Origin: Nelumbo lutea | Taxonomy: Eukaryota; Streptophyta; Magnoliopsida; Proteales; Nelumbonaceae | NCBI GenBank assembly: GCA_022828595.1 | Contig: JAKGHH010000002.1 | Span: 76,542,383-76,606,382, forward strand | Reading direction: 5' to 3' | Length of the DNA stretch: 64,000 bases | Part shown: piece after piece, positions 35,201-47,200 of the stretch | Layout of the letters: the number at the start of each line of letters is the position of its first letter | Numbering within the stretch: the first letter of the stretch is position 1 | Notes under the pieces: generated by a model | The model's database searches: none | What the model was told of the DNA's origin: nothing | What the model saw: the letters and a program-made list of their open reading frames with translations, nothing else | Made by a program: the position numbers and the translations under genes

Positions 35201-38200
35201 TAGTCTCAATGCACCGATAATGATCGAGTTCTTGCCACAGGTTCTGCAGTAAATTTGCATACTCGGTAATTGTCTTGCTGCCTTGTTTAGTTGCTCCGGT
35301 CTTGACTTTGATTTTGTACACTTGTGCTGCATCACATGCTTTTGAATATGTTTGTCGGATGGCATCCCAGATCTCTTTAGCCGTGGATAAAAACATACAC
35401 ACGTCACTGATTTCAAGGTTCATTGAATTCCATAACCATGACACGATCATGGAGTCAGCTTCGTCCCATGCATCAAATCTTGGATCTCCTTCCTTCGGTC
35501 CCGTCCCTAAGAGATGGCTAAGCTTTCCTTTCCTTTTAAATATGTTCGAACAAACTGAGACCACTTCAAATAATTTTTCCCGTTCAACCTATATGCTGCC
35601 TGAATGTTTTGCAGGTCGCCAGATGCTTGATGTGAGGAAACTTCTTCCAATTGTGCAGTGGTATTTGATACAGTGGCTTCTGACATATTGGGCGGGCTTC
35701 AAGAAAGAGAGAAAAACAGACAATGAAGGTCTGAAAAACTTAGTAAGGGTTGGCAATGAAGGCCTAAAGAATCTTTCAGCCAATGTAAAAAAAAAGGTAA
35801 CTGTAATGCTCCACCAAACTGAAGAGTGGATCGAAACCACTCAAAATCAAAACTGATCCAAACCAAACCAAAGGGATTCTGTAAATCTGCTCTGGGCAAC
35901 ACCAGATCTAAGATTTCAGACTGATCTGATGTCTCTACAAAGAGATCCAAGAAAAAAGGATGAATCCGATGGCGCAGCAGTTCAGAAGAAGCAAAAATGT
36001 AGAGTTCAGATCTGTAGCCGATCTCGAAGAAGAATCAAGGACACTCAAGAACCTCCCAAATACTGTTAGAGAGTTCTTGAACCAGCAGCAGAGATGACCA
36101 AAGAGATACTATGTGTGGATTAAGTCGTGACCAGCTCTAATACCATATGAAAATTTGAGAGAAAAAAATGAATTGATTGTATTGTATTGGAAGGAGCATA
36201 TACACAACTTTATATACAATTACAGAGCTAATTTACAGGGTGATAAAATAGGAAACTAACTTTTCCAAAAAAACTAATTTCTATATCAGTGGGATTCTCC
36301 AATTAATATCCCATGATTCTAGGAAATTAAGTTTCCTAAACTGATGGACCTAAAATTATGGAGAATCAATCAGAGAGTCAATCTTCTACCTTCCAACAGA
36401 AACTTCTTTGGGTATTGAAGACATCTTGACTGCAGCCACTGTGTAGGTGACACTGATTAAGACTAGCCGAAGCAGTTCTGAAGGTTCTGAACCAGTTCTG
36501 GATCAGATTCTGATTAGCCGAAATGATCACAGCAGGTTCTGACAGCACTCGACACAGTTTCAGACTTGCCGAGACTGCCACGGTTCTGAAACAGTTCAGT
36601 TACAGCAGCAAGCAAGGAGTTCTGGGTTGGTAACCGACCTGAAGCAAAGGATTCTCAACTATTGTGCTATGCAGACTCCACTTGAACTTCGAGTACTGCA
36701 ACTGTAAAGAGAGTGCCCCTCCTTGCGGCCAATACTAGGACTGCTGACATCAGTCCTCAACTAGGGTTCACAGTGCTGAACAATCTGGAGCTGGCAGCTC
36801 CCTAGTAATCTCACAGTAGTGGTGAGGGGTTTCGGGCTGATGACCAACCTGAACTTGGAGCTGTTTACCACTTTGCTATGTTGGTAGAAGTGTTCACAGT
36901 GCTGGTAGAACACTAGATAGACTTCACTTGGGCTGAACCGAAACTGCAACAGTCCGGGTACAGTAGCAAGTGAACAGTTCGAGGCTGCAACAGTAGCAGA
37001 AGCTAAGTCTTCACCACTGTTCTGTGCAAGTCTTGCTGGAGCACCGAAGCTTCAACTGTAGAGGAAACTCTCCCCCTTTCAGCTAGTGCTAGGACTGCTG
37101 AAATCAGTCCTCAACTAGGTCTGTCCTATACAGACCTCTCTTAGTAGCCAAATAGCTACTATTTGCTGGAAATAACCTAGTAGGACATCTACTTCTGGGT
37201 CTTACTTCCCTTGAGTCCTACAACCAAGAGGAACCCTAGGTTCGAACTTGCTTTACTCTCTTACACCCATAGGTCTTCACTGCAGCAACCCAGAGAAGGA
37301 AGAGAAGATGAAAAGACAGCAAGGGAAGAGAGTGTGCACCGGCTGAAACCAGGAAGAAGCTAACGCTCTGATTCCATGAAAGCTAAACTACTGTAGCCAA
37401 AATAGCAGAAAGGAGAAGAAGAAGAAGAGATGCTGGAATGTCAATCTAACCTAGCCAGTCGACCATGTTATTATTTATATTTGAATGTAGTACAAGATAC
37501 AAGTAATTACTAGAATGCCCCTGATTAGTGATGGGACACCCAGTAACTTAAAACATTAAACAGGCTTAGGCCCATTAACACAGGCCCAGTTACAGGATAG
37601 CTTGAACTTAAGTATGGGCTAATAAGAACTCTTATCAGCCGAACACTCGTATAGAGAGACATCATTCAACATTCTAACAGAGACCTCTCATCGGGATACT
37701 AATATCCATTGAGATAGACCCAAGTATTCATAATGTAACTTGAGCATTTTCAGTTCTCCACTATTTCAGCCCTTTGACATCACTTGTGTCAGGCATGGGA
37801 GTGGAACCGTTAATGTAACCCCACATGCCTTTCCCTTCAACAAAGTACTGAAAATGAAATTTCCAGAGAGCATAGTTGCTCCCATCAAACTTGACGGAAA
37901 TGAATTCACTCTTTTCCAAAGCCATACTGAACAGAAAATAAGTGAAGACAGATCTAATCGAGCAGCAAGGAAGTAATAAAGGTATGAGAATCAAATAAAC
38001 TGATAATAGAAAGCCTCTTACAGTCACCAGAAATCGTCCAAGATTCAGCGGAAGACAAAAACTTGAAACACGGTTCATAAAAGGAAAGTCTAGGTGCAGC
38101 CGCCCAGAAGAGATGTATAGATCTCTCTCAAATCTTCTCAGATCTCGATGATGTTTTCAGAGTATGATGAGAGGGCCTAGGCGACACTTCCTTTCAAATC

Positions 38201-41200
38201 TCACTGCAAACTGAAGTCGTATGAGAGAGATCTAATAAAAGCTCTCCTTAGATGCGCAAAACAGAGAAAACTGATCTCTGGATAGATCAAAATAATCCAG
38301 ATTCAATCGGCAGTAACAACAGATGTCACACTGATCAAAGAGAGGAGAAAAGGATCAGAGAGTAGCATGTTCTGATACCATGTCAGCTTGAGAAAGAGAG
38401 AAAGACAAAAGTCCAGATCTGTTAGGGTTGATCAGTCTGATCAAACCAACCCAGAAAAGATGTATTTATATTAAACTTATGTGAATAGACAAGATTGTCC
38501 TTACAAAGAGAATAAAAAGGGTCTGTACACTAAAGTACACGCCGATTATAGTACAAGAAAGAAAAAATAAAAGTACAGAACAGTAGAATTACAAAACTAC
38601 CCTTCAGTAGTTCTTCTACATTGACAGCCCAGGCCCAGAATTATTCTGCTTATGTAAAGGAACTTATGGCTGTTGTTTTGGCCGTCTAGAAATGGTGGGC
38701 TTATTTATTGGGCCAGCATTTCATCAGTCGAACAGACTGTAGGAGTCTCAAGTTCTTGTTGGAGCAACGGGTCCACACAGAAGAGCAACAAAAATGGATC
38801 TCAAAGCTTCTTGGGTATGACTATTCTATTTAACAAAAACCAGGGGCCCACCAACAAGGCAGCAGATGCCCTCTCCAGGGTAGTTGAGTTTCATCAGTTG
38901 ACAAGCTCCCAACCCATTCACCCATTATTTGAATCCATCAGGTTGGAAGCTCGTGAGGCACCAGAATTGGCCCAAATACGGGCCCGTTATCCACAAGACC
39001 CCACCACCGTACCAGGATACACCATGATGGGCCCAGATCTGCTATACAAGGGGCTGTACGTGTTACCTTCCTCCTCACCACACATTCCTACTCTCTTACA
39101 ACTATTTCACGACTCACCTCAAGGGGGGCACTCTGGAGTTCTGAGAACTTATAAACGATTGTCCTCACACTACTACTGGGCTAGTATGAGAAGGAGGGTC
39201 CAACAGTATGTGGCTGCCTGTACTATTTGTCAGCAGCAGAAGTATGATTCCCAGGCACCTCCCGGATTGATGCAGCCTCTCAAAATACCCACACAGGTAT
39301 GGGAGGAGATCTCGATGGAGTTCATTACAGGGTTGCCCAAGTCCAACCGGTATTCAGTTATAATGGTGGTCATTGATCGTCTAAGCAAGTATGCACACTT
39401 AGCATTTCCACACTCTTATACTGCTGCAATGGTTTCTGAAGTTTTCATCAGAGATGTCGCCAAGTTACATGGAACTCCCAAATCGATTGTTTCGGATTGG
39501 GATCCAGCCTTCCTTAGCCAGTTTTGGAGAGAGTATTTCCGACTCTAGGGGACTAAGCTATACAGGTCCACCAGTTATTATCCACAATCCGACGGCTAAA
39601 CTGAGGTGGTAAGTAGGTGCTTGGAGACATATTTGAGGTGTTTTATAGGAGACAGGCCACGGCAATGGGCCCAGTGGTTACCTTGGGCCGAGTACTAGTA
39701 CAACTCTACATACCAAGGGTTAGCGGCCGTGACTCCCTTCAAAGCCGTGTCTGGAAGGGATCCTCCTGCCATTATGCCGTATGAATTAGGGTCCAGTAAT
39801 GTGGCCGCCGTGGAGACACAATTGATCAACAGAGACAAGGTTCTGCAGGAACTTAAGTCCAACCTGAACCGGGCCCAACAAATAATGAAGTATTACTACG
39901 ATAAGAAGCGTTGGGAGGTAGAGTATCAGGTTGAGGAATATGTTTACCTGAAGCTGCAACCCTACCGTCAAGTCTCGGTCACAAAGAGGGCCTAGCCGAA
40001 ATTGGGGCCCCGTTACTTCGGCCCTTACAAGGTTTTGGAAAGAATTGGACTGGTTGCCTACAAACTGGAGATTCCTCCCTCCTCCTGCCTTCACCCAGTC
40101 TTCCATGTATCCTTGCTCAAGAAATGCATCACCCGCCAGTCCATCATCAGCCCAACATTACCCACATTCACTGACAACGGAGGCTTAGTTACTGAACCGA
40201 AGAGCATTACGGACTTTAGATGGATTAAAAGGGGGAAGCGGTTCATCCAGGAGGCTCTAGCAGAATGGAAGGGCTGCCTACAAGAGATGCCACTTGGGAA
40301 CCTTACGAGGAGTTGCAAACTCAGTTCCCAAATTTGGACCTCAAGGCCAAGGTCATTCTAAAGAAGGGAGGAGATGATAAGAACCCAGTGGCTGGCCCAA
40401 GCCCAGCCCGCTATGCTAATGAGCCACGACCACCAGTCACGGTGGTGTATACATGGAAGAGGAACACCCGCCCTGCACCAAAGCAGCTCCAGACCACAAA
40501 CGAAGGAATCGCAGCCAACTCCATGACCTAACCAACTCAGTTGTTAACTCTAAAATGTAACAGCTAGCTGCAGTTATATAAGTTGTGCCTTCTACTAAGA
40601 AAAGAATAAGAAGAATACAGACTTTTCCTCTCCTCTCTCTCTCTAGAGGTCGGTTCCCCTCCAAGGATCCCTGAGATAGGCAGTAACCTATCACCCTCCT
40701 TGGAATGGGATTCCCATACCATAGCTTGTCAAGAAGAAAAGAACTCTTGACAAAAAACCCCAAGTCCTAATATTATAAATATTAGTAAAATAATAAAATA
40801 TTGTTAAAGTAATAATAAGATGATGATAATAATATATTAATAAATATAATAAAATAATAAATCATTAAGAAACTATTAGTAAAATAACAAAAACAAAGGG
40901 CAAATAATAAAATAACAAAAACATATATAAATTAATAATAATAATAATAATGTGCAAATAAAATATTAATATAATATAAGTAAATTAATAATAAAATACT
41001 AATTAAAAATATGAATAAACTATTCAACAAATAATAATGAGGCATTAATAATTAAATAATGAAATACTAATAAAATATTATTAAAGTAATAATAATAAAA
41101 CGATCATGATGATGATGATAATAACAATAATAGTAGTAGTAGTAGTAGTAGTAGAATAATAATAAGACAATACTAAGAAACTATTAGTAAAATAATAAAG

Positions 41201-44200
41201 TTGTAATAAAATATTCATAATAAAGTGCTAATAAAACAATAATAAAGTATTACTAAAATAATAATATAACAAAAATAGTAAAGTAATAATAAAATATAAA
41301 ATATTAATAAACTAATACAAAATTGAAAATTTTCGATTGATTCCGATTTGAATTCCAATTCTTGTCTTGATCACAAACCAAACAGACCCTAAATTTCAAA
41401 TGAACAGTCTCTTGTTGTACATGGGTTCTTGTTGGTATTTAATACAATTCCAATACTTTAACAGTTTTCAAAAACATGTTCTTAGTAATAATCATAGATT
41501 TTCACACAAAAAGGGTTAATTCTGGTAAATTTGTACTGAGATTAAATGTCCTTGACTTTCTCAGCCTCGAATCCTGATGGTAATGGCTAGAGATGGATTA
41601 CTTCCAGCTTTCTTTTCAGATGTACATAAGCACAACCAAGTTCCTGTCAATAGCACAATTGCAACTGGAGTTTTTGCTGCAATCCTAGCATTGTTTATGG
41701 ATGTTTCACAGTTGGCAGGCATGGTAAGTTGATCTTGTGGAGAAAGTTTGGTGTGGTAAGATATCTACTGCCATGTTTGAAATCGAAGAAAAATGCTTTT
41801 TGATAATAATGGAAATCCCATACACCTAATTTGGTAATAGCATAACAAAGGATTTATTCATATGATTCATACGAAAAGGTGGTGCCCATGAGGAAATATT
41901 TAGCGCTTATTGAATTACTGAATGGACATAATTATATAATACATATATTGATTAGTTTACACACAGTATGGATTTGTTGAAAAATAATAGTGACCTACTT
42001 CCTGATCCATAGTGTGCCAAAAGGACCCTAGGATATAACATTAGATTGGATCACTTTTGTATGGAAATCTTCCAATCAGGATCCATTCCTATCTCTATTT
42101 GAACTGCTTGGATGTATGCATCATGAAAGATTTGGTAGATCTTTATACTTCCTCTTGGATGGGTTCCACTTCGTGACAACCCTTGGACTCACCTGCATGA
42201 TCTGGCCCACACCATTATTTTGTGATATAAAAATAGATAAACAGGCATTTGGACCACCACTTACAAAACAACCTAACTTGTTGCATTCATGTCAGATTTT
42301 ATTTATATTATGAATAGCCAACTTTTGGAGGTTACTCTTTTTTGCAGGTCAGTGTGGGAACACTTCTTGCATTCACTGTTGTTGATGTTTCTATTTTGAT
42401 ACTCAGATACATTCCACCAGATGAAGTGCCACTTCCATCATCACTTAAGGAGACAAATGATTCAGTATCATCATCGCATGGTAGTGGTACTGTAATGGGG
42501 AAAATCCAAAAGATTCTACTTACAACTTTGAGGATAATACTGAAGTAGCAATTGCTGATCCCCTTATTCCAAAAGTATTTGACCAAAGTAAATATTAGAT
42601 TGCACATCTGTTATCTTTGATATATAAGGTACTTGCATTAAGTTGTCATGTATTCATGGAGTTGGGTTGATTATGGATCAACAATGCAATTGGTAAATTG
42701 GAGATGCAGTTATAAGGTGTCATGCATTGCAGAGTAGGATTTATGGAACTGTGTATCAACGGCACAGTGGGTCATACTAAGTAGTTTACTTACAACTATT
42801 TGCAATGTTGCATGGACTTATCAAATGAACTATTTTTGTTTGACACACATCAAACTATCACATAAATGAAGTAATACATCGCCATTTCTTTACTTTTTTT
42901 AGTTTTTCCTTTGTTCACTTGACGTAAGGAACATTCAACATCATCATCATCATCATTGTCATATCCCAACTATATGGGGTCTGCTACATGAATCCTGTTT
43001 TACTAATCCATTCTGTCTAAATCTATATCCACTATTAAATTATTTAGTGCTTAAATTTCTTACTATTTCTATCCATGTCCTTTTTGGTCTACCCCTAGCC
43101 CTTCTAGCCCCTTCAACTTATAACAACTCACTTGTAACTGGTTTTGTTGATGGTCTTCAATGCATGTGATGAAACCATCTTAGTGTACTTTCTCTCATGT
43201 TATCACCTATTGGAGCTACTCCCTAAGTTCCTATGGATGACTTCATTCTTGATCCTGTCCTTTCTAGTCTTTTCTCTCATCCATCTTAGTATTCACAGTT
43301 CTATCACACTCATTTTCTAGACATGTTGTTTCTTAACTACCTAACACTCTATTCCATACAACATAGCTGGCCTTACAACTATTTTATAGAATTTTCCTTT
43401 TAATCTAAGTTGTATTCGCCTATCACACAAAAGTCCAAATGCACCTCTCCTTTTTACCCAACCTGTTCTAATTCTTTGGGTGACATCCTCCTTAATCTCT
43501 CCCTTGTTATGAATTATTGAACCAAGGTACTGTAGCATATCCTGATTTACACTCCTTTTGTTACTAATTACATGTCGTATGCTCTATTTTAGTCTTACTT
43601 ATTTCAAAACATCTTATTTCTAAGGCGTTTGTCCATAAGTTTAATTTTGCATTTAATGCTTCATTAGTTTCATCAATTAAAAACAGCATCGTCTGCAAAC
43701 AACATGCACCATGGAATTTCTTCCTGAATATGTTTAGTGAATTCATCTATGATCTATACAAATAGGTAAGGGCTAAGTGTTGAACCTTGGTGAAGACCCA
43801 TCATAACTATAAAATTTGAAGTCTCTCCTACTAGTGTTGGGACATTGGTTGTTGCCTCCTCATACATATCCTTAATTAGGTATATATACCTATTTTGAAC
43901 CCCTTTCTTTTCCAATACCCACCATATTATCTCTCTAGGTACTCTATCATATGCGTTCTTTAGATCAATGAACACCATATGAAAGGTCTTTCTTCTTATC
44001 TCTAAATTTTTCTGTCAATCATCTCAAAAGAGATATAGCTTCCATGGTTGATCTCACTGACATAAAGCCAAATTGGTTCTCTAAAATACCTGTTTCAAGT
44101 CGTAATCTTTGTTCAACTATTCTCTCCCAAAGTTTCATAGTGTGGCTCATGAGTTTAATCGCCCAATAGTTATTACAACTTTGTATGTCACCTTTGTTGT

Positions 44201-47200
44201 TAAATATAGGCACCATGTGTAAGGGACATCTAACAAACACCAAGAATTCCATCTTCCCTGTGAAAACTCCTAATTGGAAAGATGAACATTTTGCATTTAT
44301 TAAGACCTTTTCTATAGGTGAATGAATGTTAGATTCTCCTTGTTCAATTAATATAATTATCATTATTGCTATAATTATTAGCATGACTCTAAAGAAAGCC
44401 CATGTTCTGTAATTTTGTGGAATTAAGACTGGACATAAGATGCTTGTTCCATCTGCATCCATGTGATACTGTCAAGTGTCACCTAGAAATGTTTTTAGTG
44501 GATGATATGTAATCATGTTATCACCATTCCTTTTGAATCATCAGAGAGATTTTTGTGGGTGGTATAGAAAAGGAGTCTATTTAAGGGTCTCACGTTCCCA
44601 AATGGGTTGATATTTAGAATTATTGATCTCTTAGAGGGCACGGGAGATATCTTAGCCATCATTTTGACATATAAAGATATGTTAATGATCAGCAGGCACT
44701 GCAGTCTGGTAATCCTTATGTTTGATATCCACTCCTTACATGTACTTTCTTGTTGTGTCTTTTATTTTCTGCCTTTACCCTTCATCTTCTGGGGACTTCT
44801 ATTTCTTTATATATATATTAATTGTTGCAGATAAGTTAAAGAAAGAAAAGAGGCGAAAGGTTGCTGTGTGGAACATAGCATTTGTTTGTGTAGGTGTACT
44901 GCTTCTTACATCTGCAGCTTCAGCTGAACACCTACCAAGGTAGGTTGTGCTTAGAAGCCCTTCCTATTATACTCTGAAATTGATGCTAACCAGCCTTTAA
45001 TTGATGAGGACAGGCTAGGGGTCGTACAAATTCCAAATTCGGTGGTGGGCTTTGTGGGGTGAAGAAGAGGTTTGGGATTATTAAGAACGAAGAACAGGGA
45101 TGGAAAACAAGTAAATAGCTTGGTGTCCACCAAAAAAATGAGTAAGAAACTAGAAAGAAAGGGAGAACAACTCTTGCTGTTAGAGCAAACAATGAAAAAT
45201 AACTAGAAGAAGAAATAGGTGAGAGAAGAAAATAGATGAAAATTCCTGGCAACAACCAGATTCATCAAACCAAACTTTATTTCATTAGATCAACTCTTTC
45301 TTAATTGCAATTACAATGACTCTATTTATAGATTCAACTCATAGACTCGGATGTCCCTTTATAGGCTTGAATTTGGACTAGGATACTAACCCAAATTAAC
45401 TTCTAATTGCTTTAAAACTACGACAAATCCATGGGTAATGTATAGGGACAGTCAAATAACACTTGCATACCAAAAATAGTAAAACACAAGTTTACCATAA
45501 ATAGAAGTATTTACAATAATTATTATAAATAATAAGTTTGAAAGTTAACATAAGGTGTAATTTTGAAAGAACAGTAAATTTCTGGAAAACTTAAAACCCT
45601 ATTCTTAAGACACCTATAACTAGAAAATAAAATTAAAAAAACAATAGCAATATCCTATGGCCCTAAAATTCTGAAGTTGGTATAGGAATGGAAAAACTGA
45701 TTTGTTTCTCCATGCATTTTTTCCTTGCTTCAGCATCTTCATCAGTTATGTTTTGCATTCATTGATAAGACTTGTTATTTTACTCTTATTTTTAGGTGTA
45801 TGGGTATTTCTGTCTGTATACATATTTTAATGTTCACCATGTGATCTTCCATAGATGAGAGTTAGAAGAGAAGATAATAGAGAGAATATAGAGCACAAAG
45901 AATAGTGGGTGGCACCCTCTTCTATTTTATTTAGATTGAAGCAAGGCATATACTTGTAATGAGGGAAGCTCCTTACACCCAATAATCTGAACTATAATGG
46001 GTCCATAAGTAGAGTTTAAACCAGCTAAAAAGGCAGATGCTGCTGTTTCACCAACTTTTTATAGGGTGCTGCATCTTCCTCACATTTTCAGTCAATTACT
46101 TTATAGTGACCCAGCTCTTTCCACTTTGTTGTGTGGAATAGTAACTAGATAAACTCTTCTCCCCTTGTTTACATGAGGTAGATTCAACCTACAGCTGATA
46201 AACTCCAGCATAATGACACTGTTCAACATATGTAGACTTCTCTTGGTCCCATATTTCCTTGTTGTTTCTGCCCACATGAAAGTTTTCCTTATTGATGGGT
46301 CTATAGATGACACTAACCAAGACATTATCATATAATTCTCCTGCTTCCATTTGTCATAAACTTAACAGCCTTGGACTACTCAAGATAATTTATCCTTTTA
46401 AGGGAATAATAGAGATAGGAAACCGAACAGCTTCAAGGCTACTACCAGCCATAGGATCCAGTCCAGAGGTGATAGAGCTACTTGATTCATTTGTAGCTAT
46501 AATAAATTTAATGACTATCATTCACACGCTTCCCAAAACAGCCAAACTATGGCCAACACAAACCCTGCTGTTTTGCCACCAAAGTTTCCTCACATGACCA
46601 TGCTACTGATCAAACCTGATCTGTCTAGATCATATAACAAACAAACATACAGCTGCAGGTTGCTTGCAGGTATAGAAAAGGTTCTGTCAGCTTATGTTTT
46701 GACTAGGGAACATGCTTTGTACTTACAGGTCATGATCAGACTACTTGGACACCTTATAGTCTAAAGAAAAACTTGTGTGTGTGTGTGTGTGTTAGAGAAT
46801 ATCATGGATTTATAGGTGCATATTAAGGGTGTTAGAGAATATCAACCTATTCAGGAACCTCACCTAACAGCTTAAGCTTTTTTGTTGAATGGTTCTTTGA
46901 GAAAGGGAAATAAAACAGTTGACAGGGGTTAATAATCTTCTACATGTGGAACTGTGGACAGAAAGGTCTGCCAATTCTTTGACAGATCAGCTAGCAAAGC
47001 AGGGGGTTAATAGAGAACAAGCTTTTTGTCCTTGGGTCCAATGGAAGACTTTTTAACATGTTTCTTTAGGTGGATAGGGTACCATGCTAGTTTAAGGGGT
47101 CTCTCAGACACAATCCTATGTAGATATCATTCTTAGAAAAGAAGATTCTAATTATGATCTACCTATAATAAGTAAAGCTATTCTTCTAAATACAGCGTGG

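Larger units (their letters stand above)
33087..36398 (-). mobile_element. Copia-I, 5' half of a copia element
   Basis: From right to left: LTR (36146-36398), primer binding site, short leader, gag, protease, integrase, then a cut at 33087 against the Copia-H LTR. It is inserted into the leader of Copia-J in the same orientation. No left half exists in the window. Confidence 0.85.
36399..37679 (-). mobile_element. Copia-J, LTR and leader only
   Basis: An LTR, primer binding site and about 1 kb of leader remain, cut on the left by Copia-I. The element itself interrupts the gag of Copia-K at 37680. No coding part is left, so assignment to copia rests on the primer binding site and LTR style. 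Confidence 0.75.
37680..38626 (-). mobile_element. Copia-K, 5' end of a copia element
   Basis: LTR, primer binding site, 440-bp leader and the first about 80 gag codons, cut by Copia-J. It is inserted in the RNase H region of gypsy-L at 38627. Confidence 0.82.
38627..40760 (+). mobile_element. Gypsy-L, 3' half of a chromovirus
   Basis: The only Ty3/gypsy element seen. It enters in the middle of RNase H at the Copia-K LTR and runs to a probable 3' LTR. Gag, protease, RT and the 5' LTR are absent from the window. Confidence 0.85.

Noticed and set aside
35275..35856. A 193-codon plus-strand frame
   Set aside because: It lies antisense to the Copia-I gag, whose minus-strand frames show clear gag motifs.
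38627..40531. A pararetrovirus-like RT or integrase element
   Set aside because: The order RNase H, H2C2 integrase, chromodomain and then an LTR is that of a Ty3/gypsy chromovirus; no movement protein or coat-like region is seen.
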